A stretch of 64,000 nucleotides of DNA, from NCBI RefSeq assembly GCF_004402535.1, contig NZ_SOEY01000008.1:242701-306700 (forward strand), read 5' to 3'. The position numbers and the translations under genes are program-made. The notes under the pieces are model-generated. The model searched no databases. It was given only the letters and a program-made list of their open reading frames with translations, and had not been told where the DNA came from. This document shows positions 25,246 to 33,668 of the stretch, in pieces (position 1 is the first letter of the stretch; every line of letters starts with the position of its first letter). The DNA comes from Cryobacterium glaciale (GTDB lineage Bacteria > Actinomycetota > Actinomycetes > Actinomycetales > Microbacteriaceae).

Positions 25246-26199
25246 ATGCCGGCCACCAGCGAGCAGATCGCCCAGCAGACCGCCGAGCAGATCGCCTCGG
25301 CGCGCGCCGCACGTCGGCGGCCTGGGGTGCACCCGCGCCTGCGCGGTGGCCTGTTCGGCCTGGCCGGCCTCGCTCTGCTCGCCCTGGTCTGGGAGTTCTA
25401 CAAAACCTTCGGCCCGGCCGACGGAGTCATCCTCAATGGTGTGACGGTGCTGCCGCGCACGACCGACCTCGCGATGCCGCACCTCGCGGTCATGGCCGAA
25501 CGCTTGGTTGAGCCGGTGACGGGCGCGGCATCCGCTCTGCCGCTGTGGGCGGCGGTGCTGCAAGGCTCGCTGTTCACCCTCGGCATCGCCGCGGTCGGCT
25601 GGCTGGTCGGCGTTACCGTCGGGCTCGCGCTCGCCCTGCTCATGCAACGCTTCCGGCTCGCCGAGTCGGCGATTCTGCCCTGGATCATTCTGAGTCAGAC
25701 CGTGCCGCTGATCGCGATCGCCCCGCTCGTGCGGCGCTGGGGCGCGCAGCTGCAGCTCGGCGAATTCACTTGGGAGAGCTGGATGTCGGTCGCGCTGATC
25801 GCCTCCTACCTCGCGTTCTTCCCGGTGTCGATCGGCGCCCTGCGCGGCCTGGGCTCACCCGACGCCAACCACGTCGACCTTATGCGCTGCTATGCGGTGG
25901 GCTGGTGGAAGACGCTGTGGCGCCTTCGCCTGCCGGCGAGCGTCGGCTACCTGCTGCCGGCCCTGCGCCTGGCCGCGGTCAGCGCCGTCGTCGGCAGCGT
26001 CGTCGCGGAGGTGTCGATCGGGCTGCGCGGCGGCATCGGTCGGCTCATCGTGGAATACGCCGGCGCGGCCGGCGGCGACCCGGGCAAGCCCTGGGCGCCC
26101 ATCTTCGGATCGATCCTGGTCGGCCTCGTCGCCGCCGGCCTTGTGGGCCTGATCGGCCTGTTCCTTCGTCGTTTTCGCAGGGGAGAAGTTTCTATATGA
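25246..26199 (+). CDS. ABC transporter permease (pyrimidine/NMT1-type importer)
   Basis: A 317-residue BPD-type permease with an N-terminal hydrophilic extension of about 45 residues and six or seven membrane helices. The EAA-like loop is near [31 protein letters not shown] (residues 212-242). Relatives move thiamine precursors, riboflavin or sulfonates. It starts 8 bp after the LLM oxidoreductase and overlaps the ATPase gene by 4 bp. Together with a second permease it probably forms a heterodimeric channel for a pyrimidine, hydantoin or related base. Confidence 0.86.
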   Translation: MPATSEQIAQQTAEQIASARAARRRPGVHPRLRGGLFGLAGLALLALVWEFYKTFGPADGVILNGVTVLPRTTDLAMPHLAVMAERLVEPVTGAASALPLWAAVLQGSLFTLGIAAVGWLVGVTVGLALALLMQRFRLAESAILPWIILSQTVPLIAIAPLVRRWGAQLQLGEFTWESWMSVALIASYLAFFPVSIGALRGLGSPDANHVDLMRCYAVGWWKTLWRLRLPASVGYLLPALRLAAVSAVVGSVVAEVSIGLRGGIGRLIVEYAGAAGGDPGKPWAPIFGSILVGLVAAGLVGLIGLFLRRFRRGEVSI

Positions 26200-27035
26200 G
26201 CACGAGCATGACTGTTGATGTGCCCGCGGTAGAAGTCCACGGTGTGACGCGCATCTTCGCGGCCCGCAAGGGCCAGGGAGTCACGGCCCTCGACGACGTG
26301 AGTCTCACGGTCGCGCCCGGCGAATTCGTCAGTCTGATCGGGCCGAGCGGATGCGGCAAGAGCACCCTGCTGCGACTCGTGGCCGACCTCGACGTGCCGA
26401 CCAGCGGCAGCATCGAGGTGTTCGGCAAGCCGGCCCGGCAGGCCCGCATCGACCAGGACTACGGCATCGCGTTTCAGCAGGCCGGCCTGCTGCCCTGGCG
26501 CACCGTGGCCGGCAATATCGAGCTGCCGCTCGAACTGCACGGGGTCGGCAAGACGGCCAGGCGAGCGCGCGCGGCCGAACTCATCGCTCTGGTCGGGCTC
26601 GCCGACTTCGCGAGTCATTACCCCGACCAGCTCTCCGGCGGCATGCAGCAGCGCGTCGCGATCGCCCGCTCGCTCGCCGAAAGCCCGAGCCTGCTGCTCA
26701 TGGACGAACCGTTCGGCGCCCTCGACGAGATGACCCGCGAGCGCATGCAGAACGAACTCGTGCGCATCTGCGCTGAAACGCAGGCGGCCGTGGTCTTTGT
26801 GACCCACTCCATTCCCGAGGCGGTGTTCCTGTCCAACCGGGTCGTGGTCATGTCGCCGCGGCCCGGGCGCATCCGCTCTATTGTGAGCGTTGGTCTCGGC
26901 GAGATGAGCGGGCGGGGCGAATACCTGCGTGAAGACGAGGGATTCTTCCACGCGCTCAGCCACGTGCGCGAGCTGCTGCACGGTGACGAGGGAACTGCAG
27001 CACCGGCCGGTGCCCGCGGGGTCGAGACGCGATGA
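26196..27035 (+). CDS. ABC transporter ATP-binding protein (pyrimidine/NMT1-type importer)
   Basis: A 279-residue ATPase of the nitrate/sulfonate/taurine class. Walker [10 protein letters not shown] is at 49-57, signature LSGGMQQR near 147, Walker [14 protein letters not shown] near 166 and the H-loop in VTHSIPEA. The ATG at 26196 overlaps the permease stop as ATGA and follows GGGGAGAAG; the longer open frame upstream is out of register with the permease and is noncoding. Its own stop overlaps the next permease start by 4 bp. Confidence 0.9.
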   Translation: MSTSMTVDVPAVEVHGVTRIFAARKGQGVTALDDVSLTVAPGEFVSLIGPSGCGKSTLLRLVADLDVPTSGSIEVFGKPARQARIDQDYGIAFQQAGLLPWRTVAGNIELPLELHGVGKTARRARAAELIALVGLADFASHYPDQLSGGMQQRVAIARSLAESPSLLLMDEPFGALDEMTRERMQNELVRICAETQAAVVFVTHSIPEAVFLSNRVVVMSPRPGRIRSIVSVGLGEMSGRGEYLREDEGFFHALSHVRELLHGDEGTAAPAGARGVETR

Positions 27036-27808
27036 GAACCAGTCAGCCTGGACTCGCTCAAACCGTGCTCGCCCCGATCGTGTTCGGGGTGGCCGTCATC
27101 CTGCTCTGGCAGGGCCTCGTCACCGGGCTGGCCATCAAGGCTTTCATCCTGCCGGCACCGTTCGCGATCGGCGCCGAATTCGCCGCGAACCTGCAGAATG
27201 TCGCCAACGGAATGGCGGTCACCGGTCGCAATTCCCTGATTGGCCTCGTCGTCGGCGCACTGCTCGGCATTGCGCTCGCGATCGTGTCCGCGCTCGCCCG
27301 CCTGTTCGACGAGATGGCAGCGCCGGTCGTCGCCGCTCTGTCGGTCGTACCGATCGTGGCCCTCGCCCCGGTGCTCTACACGATGTTCGGTGCCGGCGCC
27401 GAGACCGCCAGGCAGCTCGTCGCGGCGCTCGCCGTGTTCGTTCCGGTCTATTTCAACACCCTCAAAGGGCTGCGCCAGGTGCGCCCGGTGCACCGCGACC
27501 TCATGCGCGCCTACGCCGTGACCAGCTGGCAGGCCACCCGCGCCGTCACCCTGCCGACCGCGCTGCCGTTCGTCTTCACCGGGCTGCGCATCGCGTCGTC
27601 ACTCGCCGTGATCAGCGCCCTCATCGCCGAATACTTCGGCGGACCGGTCGGCGGCCTCGGCAAATCGATCACTTCGGCCGCGTCGAGCAGCAATTACGGC
27701 CTCGCCTGGGCCTACGTGCTCGGGTCCATCATTCTCGGCCTCGCCTTCTACTGTGCAGCTCTCATCGTGGAGAAGCTCGTCACCCGCAACCACACACAGC
27801 ACCAGTAA
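27032..27808 (+). CDS. ABC transporter permease, second subunit (pyrimidine/NMT1-type importer)
   Basis: A 258-residue permease with about six membrane helices and the cytoplasmic loop around YFNTLKGLRQVRPVHRDLMRAYAV (residues 147-170), typical of the SsuC/TauC group. It shares the general fold of the first permease gene. It overlaps the ATPase gene as ATGA and is followed 13 bp later by the binding protein gene, so the four transporter genes are one unit within the pyrimidine operon. Confidence 0.88.
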   Translation: MRTSQPGLAQTVLAPIVFGVAVILLWQGLVTGLAIKAFILPAPFAIGAEFAANLQNVANGMAVTGRNSLIGLVVGALLGIALAIVSALARLFDEMAAPVVAALSVVPIVALAPVLYTMFGAGAETARQLVAALAVFVPVYFNTLKGLRQVRPVHRDLMRAYAVTSWQATRAVTLPTALPFVFTGLRIASSLAVISALIAEYFGGPVGGLGKSITSAASSSNYGLAWAYVLGSIILGLAFYCAALIVEKLVTRNHTQHQ

Positions 27809-27821
27809 CCAAGGAGGCACC

Positions 27822-28967
27822 ATGAAACACCGCATCACATGGCTCGGCACCGTCGGAGCGATCACGGCTGTCGGCGCGCTCGTGCTTTCGGGCTGCAGCA
27901 CCGCGAGCGATACCCCCTCAACGGATGCCGCCGGCGAGCTCACCCCCATCACGCTGCAACTGCAGTGGGTCGCCCAGGCCCAGTTCGCCGGGTATTACGC
28001 CGCCGTTGACCAGGGCTTCTACGAAGAGGAAGGACTCGACGTGACCATCGTCGAGGGCGGCCCCGACATCGTCCCGCAGGATGTACTCGCGGCCGGCGAC
28101 GTGGACTACGCCATTTCCTGGGTTCCCAAGGTGCTCGGCTCGATCGAGCAGGGCGCCAACATCACCAACGTGGCCCAGATCTTCGAACGCAGCGCAACCA
28201 CCCAGATCTCCTTCAAGGACAAGGGCATCGAAACCGCCGCCGACCTGGCCGGCAAGAACGTGGGCAGCTGGGGCTTCGGCAACGAGTGGGAACTCTTCGC
28301 CGGCATGCAGCAGGCCGACGTCGCACTCGACGACATCTCGCTGATCCAGCAGGCCTTCGACATGAACGCCTTCCTCTCCGGCGACATCGACGCGGCCCAG
28401 GCGATGACCTACAACGAATACGCCCAGGTGCTCGAGACCGTGAACGAAGAAACCGGAGAGCTCTACCAGCCCGATGAGCTCAACGTCATCGACTGGAACG
28501 ACGAGGGCACGGCCATGCTCCAGGACGCTATCTGGGCCAATGCCGACCAGCTGGAGAGCGATGAAGACTACGCCGCCAACACGGTGAAGTTCATCAAGGC
28601 TTCCATCAAGGGCTGGATCTACGCGGGCACCAACCCCGAAGAAGCCGCGGGCATCGTGACCGCCGCGGGCTCGTCACTCGGCCAGAGCCACCAGCTGTGG
28701 ATGACCAACGAGGTCAGCAAGCTTATCTTCCCCTCGACCAACGGCGTCGGACTCATCGATGACGCGGCCTGGGCCAACACGGTCGACATCGCCCTCAACA
28801 CCAAGAACGAGACCGGTGCGACCATCATCACCACCGAACCGCCCGCCACCGCCTACTCCAACGAGTACGTGCAGCAGGCACTCGACGAGCTCGAAGCCGA
28901 CGGCGTCGACGTGATGGGCGCCGACTGGACCCCCACCGAGGTCACCCTCAACGAGGGCGGCAACTAG
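27822..28967 (+). CDS. ABC transporter substrate-binding lipoprotein, NMT1/THI5-like
   Basis: A 381-residue lipoprotein. The signal peptide ends with LVLSGC (C25), followed by a Thr/Ser/Asp linker. The mature domain begins ITLQLQWVAQAQFAGYYAAVDQGFYEEEGL, the NMT1/THI5-like start shared with proteins that bind hydroxymethylpyrimidine, formylaminopyrimidine or riboflavin precursors. The pyrimidine-like ligand class fits its place behind dihydropyrimidinase. The ATG is set by AAGGAGG at 6 nt. A strong hairpin follows 10 bp after the stop. Confidence 0.9.
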   Translation: MKHRITWLGTVGAITAVGALVLSGCSTASDTPSTDAAGELTPITLQLQWVAQAQFAGYYAAVDQGFYEEEGLDVTIVEGGPDIVPQDVLAAGDVDYAISWVPKVLGSIEQGANITNVAQIFERSATTQISFKDKGIETAADLAGKNVGSWGFGNEWELFAGMQQADVALDDISLIQQAFDMNAFLSGDIDAAQAMTYNEYAQVLETVNEETGELYQPDELNVIDWNDEGTAMLQDAIWANADQLESDEDYAANTVKFIKASIKGWIYAGTNPEEAAGIVTAAGSSLGQSHQLWMTNEVSKLIFPSTNGVGLIDDAAWANTVDIALNTKNETGATIITTEPPATAYSNEYVQQALDELEADGVDVMGADWTPTEVTLNEGGN

Positions 28968-28977
28968 CAGCGCCCGG

Positions 28978-29004
28978 CCGGGCGGCCCCTAAAAGGCCGC
29001 CCGG
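28978..29004 (+). terminator. Hairpin inside the pyrimidine gene string
   Basis: A perfect 10-bp GC stem, CCGGGCGGCC (28978-28987) with GGCCGCCCGG (28995-29004), and a 7-nt loop (cctaaaa). It separates the transporter block from the aminotransferase gene and may cause partial termination, or protect the upstream message from 3' decay. Confidence 0.55.
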
Positions 29005-29054
29005 TCCACACTCTTTCCGATTCACCAAACCAACAGAGAAAGCCAGCGATAGCC

Positions 29055-30377
29055 GTGACTGACACCATTACTCAAAGCCTTAATGCGCACACGAGCGAAC
29101 TCGACCGGGCGCACGTCTTCCATTCCTGGTCGGCACAGGCGGCACTGAAGCCGCTCGTCATCGCCGGTGGGCTGGGCTGCCGCGTCTGGGATCACGACGG
29201 ACGCCGGTATCTGGATTTCTCGAGTCAGTTGGTGAACGTGAATATCGGCCACCAGCATCCGGCCGTCGTGAAGGCCATCACCGAGCAGGCCGCACTGCTG
29301 ACGACCATCGCGCCGTCCACGGCCAACCTGGCCCGCGGTGAAGCAGCCAAGCGCATCACCGACCGTGCCCCGGCCGGCTTCAACAAGGTCTTCTTCACCA
29401 ATGGGGGCGCGGATGCGAATGAGAACGCCATGCGCATGGCCCGCCTGCACACCGGCCGCGACAAGGTGCTCTCGCTCTACAAGTCGTACCACGGCAACAC
29501 CGGCGCGGCCATCGTCGCGACCGGGGACTGGCGCCGCATTCCCAACGAATATGCGCGCGGCCACGTGCACTTCTTCGGACCGTTCCTCTACCGCAGCGAA
29601 TTCTGGGCGACCAGCGAGGCCGAGGAATGCGCCCGCGCGCTGCACCACCTGGAACGCGTCATCCAGGGTGAGGGCGTTGCGTCGGTCGCCGCGATTCTGC
29701 TCGAGTCGATTCCCGGCACCGCCGGGATCATGATGCCGCCCGCCGGCTACCTGCCCGGTGTGCGTGCGCTCTGCGACAAGTACGGCATCGTGCTCATCCT
29801 CGACGAGGTCATGTGCGGCTTCGGCCGCACCGGAAACTGGTTCGCCTTCCAGGCCTATGACGTTGTGCCCGACCTGATCACCTTCGCGAAGGGCGTCAAC
29901 TCCGGTTATGTGCCCACCGGCGGCGTGATCATCTCCGACGCCATCGCTGCCGACTTCGACGAGACGGTCTTCCCCGGCGGACTCACCTACAGCGGGCATC
30001 CGCTCGCCATGGCGTCGATCGTCGGCGCCCTCGACGCGATGGAGACCGAGGGCATCGTTGAGAACGCCGCTCGCATCGGCCGCGACGTGCTCGAACCGGG
30101 GCTGAAAATACTGCAGGCCCGGCACCCGATCATCGGCGAAGTGCGCGGTGTCGGAGTGTTCTGGGCGGTTGAACTCGTCGCCGACCCCGAGACCCGGGAG
30201 CCGGTGAGCGCCGCCGTCATGGCCCGCGTGAAGGCCGAACTGCTCGGCCGCGGCCTGCTGCCATTCCTCATGGAGAACCGCATCCACGTCGTGCCGCCGT
30301 GTGTCGTCACCGACGCTGAGGTGGCCGAGGCGCTCGCCATCTACGACGAGGTGCTCAGCCTCGACCTGCTTTCCTAA
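29055..30377 (+). CDS. Class III (omega) aminotransferase, probable beta-alanine aminotransferase
   Basis: A 440-residue PLP-dependent class III aminotransferase. FFTNGGADANENAMRMAR (near residue 113), YHGNTGAA (near 140), ILDEVMCGFGRTGNWF (near 248) and the PLP lysine in FAKGVNSGY (near 279) are family marks. The GTG start is preceded by only a weak ribosome site. Placement after beta-ureidopropionase and before a semialdehyde dehydrogenase suggests it converts beta-alanine or 3-aminoisobutyrate to malonate or methylmalonate semialdehyde. Other omega-amino donors such as GABA remain possible. Confidence 0.87.
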   Translation: MTDTITQSLNAHTSELDRAHVFHSWSAQAALKPLVIAGGLGCRVWDHDGRRYLDFSSQLVNVNIGHQHPAVVKAITEQAALLTTIAPSTANLARGEAAKRITDRAPAGFNKVFFTNGGADANENAMRMARLHTGRDKVLSLYKSYHGNTGAAIVATGDWRRIPNEYARGHVHFFGPFLYRSEFWATSEAEECARALHHLERVIQGEGVASVAAILLESIPGTAGIMMPPAGYLPGVRALCDKYGIVLILDEVMCGFGRTGNWFAFQAYDVVPDLITFAKGVNSGYVPTGGVIISDAIAADFDETVFPGGLTYSGHPLAMASIVGALDAMETEGIVENAARIGRDVLEPGLKILQARHPIIGEVRGVGVFWAVELVADPETREPVSAAVMARVKAELLGRGLLPFLMENRIHVVPPCVVTDAEVAEALAIYDEVLSLDLLS

Positions 30378-30401
30378 CCGATTCACTGAAAGGCTCAAAT
30401 C

Positions 30402-31901
30402 ATGACCGAAGTTCCCACCATCCAGCACTACGTCGGCGGGGCAGCCTCAGCTGGCACGTCTACCCGCACCGCGCCCGTCTACAACCCGGCCACGGGCACA
30501 GTCGCCAAGAACGTGTTACTGGCCAGTACGGCCGACCTCGACGACGCCGTCGCGGTAGCCCAGGCCGCATACCCGGCCTGGCGCGACCTGAGCCAGGCCC
30601 GCCGCCAGACCATCATGTATAACTTTCGCGAGCTGCTCAACGCCCGCAAGGGCGACCTAGCCGAGATCCTCACCGCCGAACACGGCAAGGTCACCTCTGA
30701 TGCGCTCGGTGAGATCATTCGCGGGCTCGAGGTCGTCGAATTCGCTCTCGGCATGCCGCACCTGACCAAGGGTGAGTACTCCGAGAACGTCTCGACCGGA
30801 GTCGACGTCTACACGCTGCGCCAGCCACTCGGCGTCGTCGGCATCATCAGCCCGTTCAACTTTCCGGCCATGGTGCCGCTCTGGTACTTCCCGATCGCCA
30901 TCGCGGCCGGCAACACCGTCGTGCTCAAGCCGAGCGAGAAGGACCCGAGTGCTTCGAACTGGCTCGCCGAGCTCTTCACCGAAGCCGGACTTCCGGCCGG
31001 TGTGCTCAACGTCGTGCACGGCGATAAGGAGGCCGTCGACGCGCTGCTCGTTCACCCCGACGTGCAGGCGATCTCCTTCGTCGGCTCCACCCCGATCGCC
31101 CGCTACATCTATGAGACCGCTGCCAAGCATGGCAAGCGCGTGCAGTCCCTCGGCGGTGCCAAGAACCACATGCTCGTTCTTCCCGACGCCGACCTCGAAC
31201 TGGCAGCGGATGCCGCCGTCAACGCCGGTTTCGGATCCGCCGGTGAGCGCTGCATGGCGATCAGCGTCATCGTCGCCGTCGAGCCCGTCGCCGACGAGCT
31301 CATCGCGAAGATCGCCGAACGGGTCAAGGGCCTCACCGTCGGCGACGGAACCCGTAACTGCGACATGGGACCGCTGATCACGCAGGTGCACCGCGACAAG
31401 GTCGCCGGCTACATTGACATCGCCCAGGCCGACGGCGCCGACATCGTCATCGACGGTCGCGGCGTCACGGTCGACGGTGACCCCAACGGCTTCTGGCTCG
31501 GCCCGACCCTGTTCGACAAGGTCAGCGTCGACTCGGCCGTGTACCTCGACGAGATCTTCGGCCCGGTGCTGTCGATCGTGCGCGTGGCCACCTACCAGGA
31601 GGGCCTCGACCTCATCAACGCGAGCCAGTACGGCAACGGCACCGCGATCTTCACCAACGACGGCGGTGCAGCTCGCCGGTTCCAGAACGAGGTGCAGGTC
31701 GGAATGGTCGGCATCAACGTGCCGATTCCGGTGCCGGTCGCGTACCACTCCTTCGGCGGTTGGAAGAACTCGCTGTTCGGTGACGCCAAGGCCTACGGTC
31801 CCGCCGGCGTCAACTTCTTCACCCGGGAGAAGGCCGTGACGAGTCGGTGGCTCGACCCGAGCCACGGCGGCATCAACCTGGGGTTCCCCCAGAACACCTA
31901 G
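30402..31901 (+). CDS. mmsA: (Methyl)malonate-semialdehyde dehydrogenase, CoA-acylating
   Basis: A 499-residue aldehyde dehydrogenase of the MmsA group, which converts malonate or methylmalonate semialdehyde plus CoA to acetyl-CoA or propionyl-CoA with loss of CO2. The catalytic cysteine lies in GSAGERCMAIS near residue 285, and the NAD site has SPFNFPAMVPLWYFP near residue 149 and FVGSTPIARYI near 226. The C-terminal NVPIPVPVAYHSFGGWKNS is typical of this group. The ATG follows GAAAGG. It is the last gene of the pyrimidine string and converges on a LysR gene, with 29 bp between. Confidence 0.92.
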   Translation: MTEVPTIQHYVGGAASAGTSTRTAPVYNPATGTVAKNVLLASTADLDDAVAVAQAAYPAWRDLSQARRQTIMYNFRELLNARKGDLAEILTAEHGKVTSDALGEIIRGLEVVEFALGMPHLTKGEYSENVSTGVDVYTLRQPLGVVGIISPFNFPAMVPLWYFPIAIAAGNTVVLKPSEKDPSASNWLAELFTEAGLPAGVLNVVHGDKEAVDALLVHPDVQAISFVGSTPIARYIYETAAKHGKRVQSLGGAKNHMLVLPDADLELAADAAVNAGFGSAGERCMAISVIVAVEPVADELIAKIAERVKGLTVGDGTRNCDMGPLITQVHRDKVAGYIDIAQADGADIVIDGRGVTVDGDPNGFWLGPTLFDKVSVDSAVYLDEIFGPVLSIVRVATYQEGLDLINASQYGNGTAIFTNDGGAARRFQNEVQVGMVGINVPIPVPVAYHSFGGWKNSLFGDAKAYGPAGVNFFTREKAVTSRWLDPSHGGINLGFPQNT

Positions 31902-31930
31902 CCTTCTATCCTCACCCCGCTCTCGCGGAC

Positions 31931-32845
31931 CTATTTCGCGGTGTGGGATTGCTCAACTTTCGCGGCCTCGGATTGGAGGGCCTCTATTACTGTGCGCACG
32001 GCCACGCGTTCGGCTCGGTCGGGGCGCATCAGGGCCACGATCTGCCGCTGCGATTCCACGCCGCGCAGCGGCTTGAGCACGAGGCGGCCGGGCTGCCCGC
32101 CGCCGGAGGTGTAGCGCGGCACGAGCGCGATCCCGAGCCCGGCGATCACGAACGATTCGATCAGGGCGAGGTCTGCGAATCGCTGCGACATCGACAGGTG
32201 TGCGCCGGCCTCCTGTTCGATGGCATGCAGGATGCGCTCGAACGGGTAGCCGTCGGTGACGCCGATCCAGGTCTCCCCGGCGAGGTCCCGCGGGCCGACC
32301 CAGGCACGATCGGCGAGCGGATGCCCCACCGGCAGTCCCACATCGAGCGGCTCGGTCATGAGCGGCACGACTTTCAGCCCCCGGCCGGCCCAGGACAGCT
32401 GCCCGCTCATCGAGTGGGCCAGCACGATGTCATACTCGGCCGTGAACGCGGGAAAGTCGCTCAGCTCGGGGTCTTCGTCGGCGCAGTTGAGCACGAGGCC
32501 GGGCCCGAGGTTCTTGATCACTCCGGGGAGCAGCATCTGGCCGGCGGTGGGAAAGGTGACGAGGCTCACCTCGCCCGAGGCGTGGTTGCGAAATTCGTCC
32601 CAGAGCGCGGTCGCCTTCGCGAGTGACACCGCGACATCCGTTGCGCTGCGAGCGAGGGCCCGACCGGCGTCGGTGAGCACGAGCCCGCGGCCCTGTCGCT
32701 GGGTGAGCGGCAGGCCGGCCTCTCGTTCGAGCACCTTGAGCTGTTGGGAGACCGCCGAGGGGGTCCGGTGGGTGGCGAGAGCGACCGCCGTGACGCTGCC
32801 GCGGTCGGCAAGTTCGCGGAGCAGTTCGAGCCGTTGCACGTCCAT
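31931..32845 (-). CDS. LysR family transcriptional regulator
   Basis: A 304-residue LysR regulator. The N-terminal winged helix covers residues 1-60 (LRELADRGSVTAVALATHRTPSAVSQQLKVLE), and the effector domain starts near residue 90 (ASGEVSLVTFPTAGQMLLPGV). The ATG lies 6 nt after TAGACT, so the mRNA is likely leaderless. It is convergent with mmsA and divergent from the small membrane protein/pyrE group; neither arrangement proves a target. The effector is not evident. Confidence 0.87.
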   Translation of the reverse strand: MDVQRLELLRELADRGSVTAVALATHRTPSAVSQQLKVLEREAGLPLTQRQGRGLVLTDAGRALARSATDVAVSLAKATALWDEFRNHASGEVSLVTFPTAGQMLLPGVIKNLGPGLVLNCADEDPELSDFPAFTAEYDIVLAHSMSGQLSWAGRGLKVVPLMTEPLDVGLPVGHPLADRAWVGPRDLAGETWIGVTDGYPFERILHAIEQEAGAHLSMSQRFADLALIESFVIAGLGIALVPRYTSGGGQPGRLVLKPLRGVESQRQIVALMRPDRAERVAVRTVIEALQSEAAKVEQSHTAK

Positions 32846-32851
32846 GTAGCT

Positions 32852-32857
32852 AGTCTA
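32852..32857 (-). promoter_or_regulatory. Leaderless -10 box of the LysR gene
   Basis: Minus strand TAGACT-AGCTAC-ATG (start at 32845), without a Shine-Dalgarno. Confidence 0.5.
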
Positions 32858-32908
32858 AAGAGTTCATGCAGAATAAAGCGATTGTGCTGCACGGTCAGGG
32901 GTGCTCAA

Positions 32909-33097
32909 ATGAGAGAGTCATACACGAGCAATGTCGCCTCCGTGCCGGGCCACTCCACCTCCTTCGAAAGGCATCTCGTGCTCGTCCTTATCGCCATCCT
33001 GCTCGTTGCCGTTGTCTCCATCGCCGCCCTCGTCGTCGAGGTGCACCGCGATGGCTACCGTCAGACCGAGCGTCGCAACCTGGTGCGCATCTTCTAA
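32909..33097 (+). CDS. Small single-pass membrane protein
   Basis: A 62-residue protein with one strong hydrophobic helix (about residues 22-43, rich in Val/Ile/Leu/Ala), a polar N-terminus and a basic C-terminal tail (RQTERRNLVRIF). This predicts a single-span protein with the tail inside. CAGGGG upstream of the ATG could act as a ribosome site. It ends 22 bp before pyrE. I do not recognise a family. The reading is supported by the clean membrane segment and its stop just before the pyrE promoter. Confidence 0.5.
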   Translation: MRESYTSNVASVPGHSTSFERHLVLVLIAILLVAVVSIAALVVEVHRDGYRQTERRNLVRIF

Positions 33098-33106
33098 GCA
33101 CCCCCC

Positions 33107-33112
33107 TAAACT
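33107..33112 (+). promoter_or_regulatory. Leaderless -10 box of pyrE
   Basis: TAAACT is followed by 7 nt and the GTG at 33120. There is no ribosome site between the box and the start. Confidence 0.55.
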
Positions 33113-33119
33113 TGCCTGT

Positions 33120-33668
33120 GTGACTGATACACGGCAGAAACTCATCGACTTCATCTCGGCCGAGGCCGTTTTTCACGGAGACTTCGTTCTCACGAGCGGT
33201 AAGAAGGCCACGTACTACGTGGACTTGCGCCGGGTCAGCCTCGACCACCGGGTCGCCCCGCTGATCGGGCAGGTCATGCTCGATCTCATCAAGGACGTTC
33301 CCGATGTCGTCGCCGTCGGCGGCATGACCATGGGCGCCGACCCGATCGCCGCGGCCGTCATGCACCAGGGCGCGGCCCGAGGCTTGAGCTATGACGCGTT
33401 CGTCGTGCGCAAGGAACCCAAGGACCACGGCCGCGGCCGCCAGGTCGAAGGCCCTGACCTCGCCGGCAAGCGCGTGATCGTACTCGAGGACACCTCGACC
33501 ACCGGCGGATCCCCCCTCGCCGCCATCGAAGCCCTGCTCAAGGTGGGCGCCGAGATCGCCGGCGTCGCCGTCGTGGTCGACCGCAACACCGGTGCCCGCG
33601 AAGTGATCGAGGCCGCCGGCTACCCCTACTTCGCCGCGATCTCCCTTGAGGACCTGGGGCTGAACTAG
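33120..33668 (+). CDS. pyrE: Orotate phosphoribosyltransferase
   Basis: A 182-residue PRTase that joins orotate and PRPP to make OMP in pyrimidine synthesis. The PRPP-binding motif VIVLEDTSTTGGS is near residue 120, FVLTSGKKATYYVDLRR near residue 22 and the catalytic lysine loop RKEPKDHGRGRQVEG near residue 100. The GTG at 33120 is chosen because it follows a leaderless promoter and gives the usual length; the upstream open frame overlaps the small membrane protein gene. Its TAG stop overlaps the GTG of the next gene. Confidence 0.93.
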   Translation: MTDTRQKLIDFISAEAVFHGDFVLTSGKKATYYVDLRRVSLDHRVAPLIGQVMLDLIKDVPDVVAVGGMTMGADPIAAAVMHQGAARGLSYDAFVVRKEPKDHGRGRQVEGPDLAGKRVIVLEDTSTTGGSPLAAIEALLKVGAEIAGVAVVVDRNTGAREVIEAAGYPYFAAISLEDLGLN

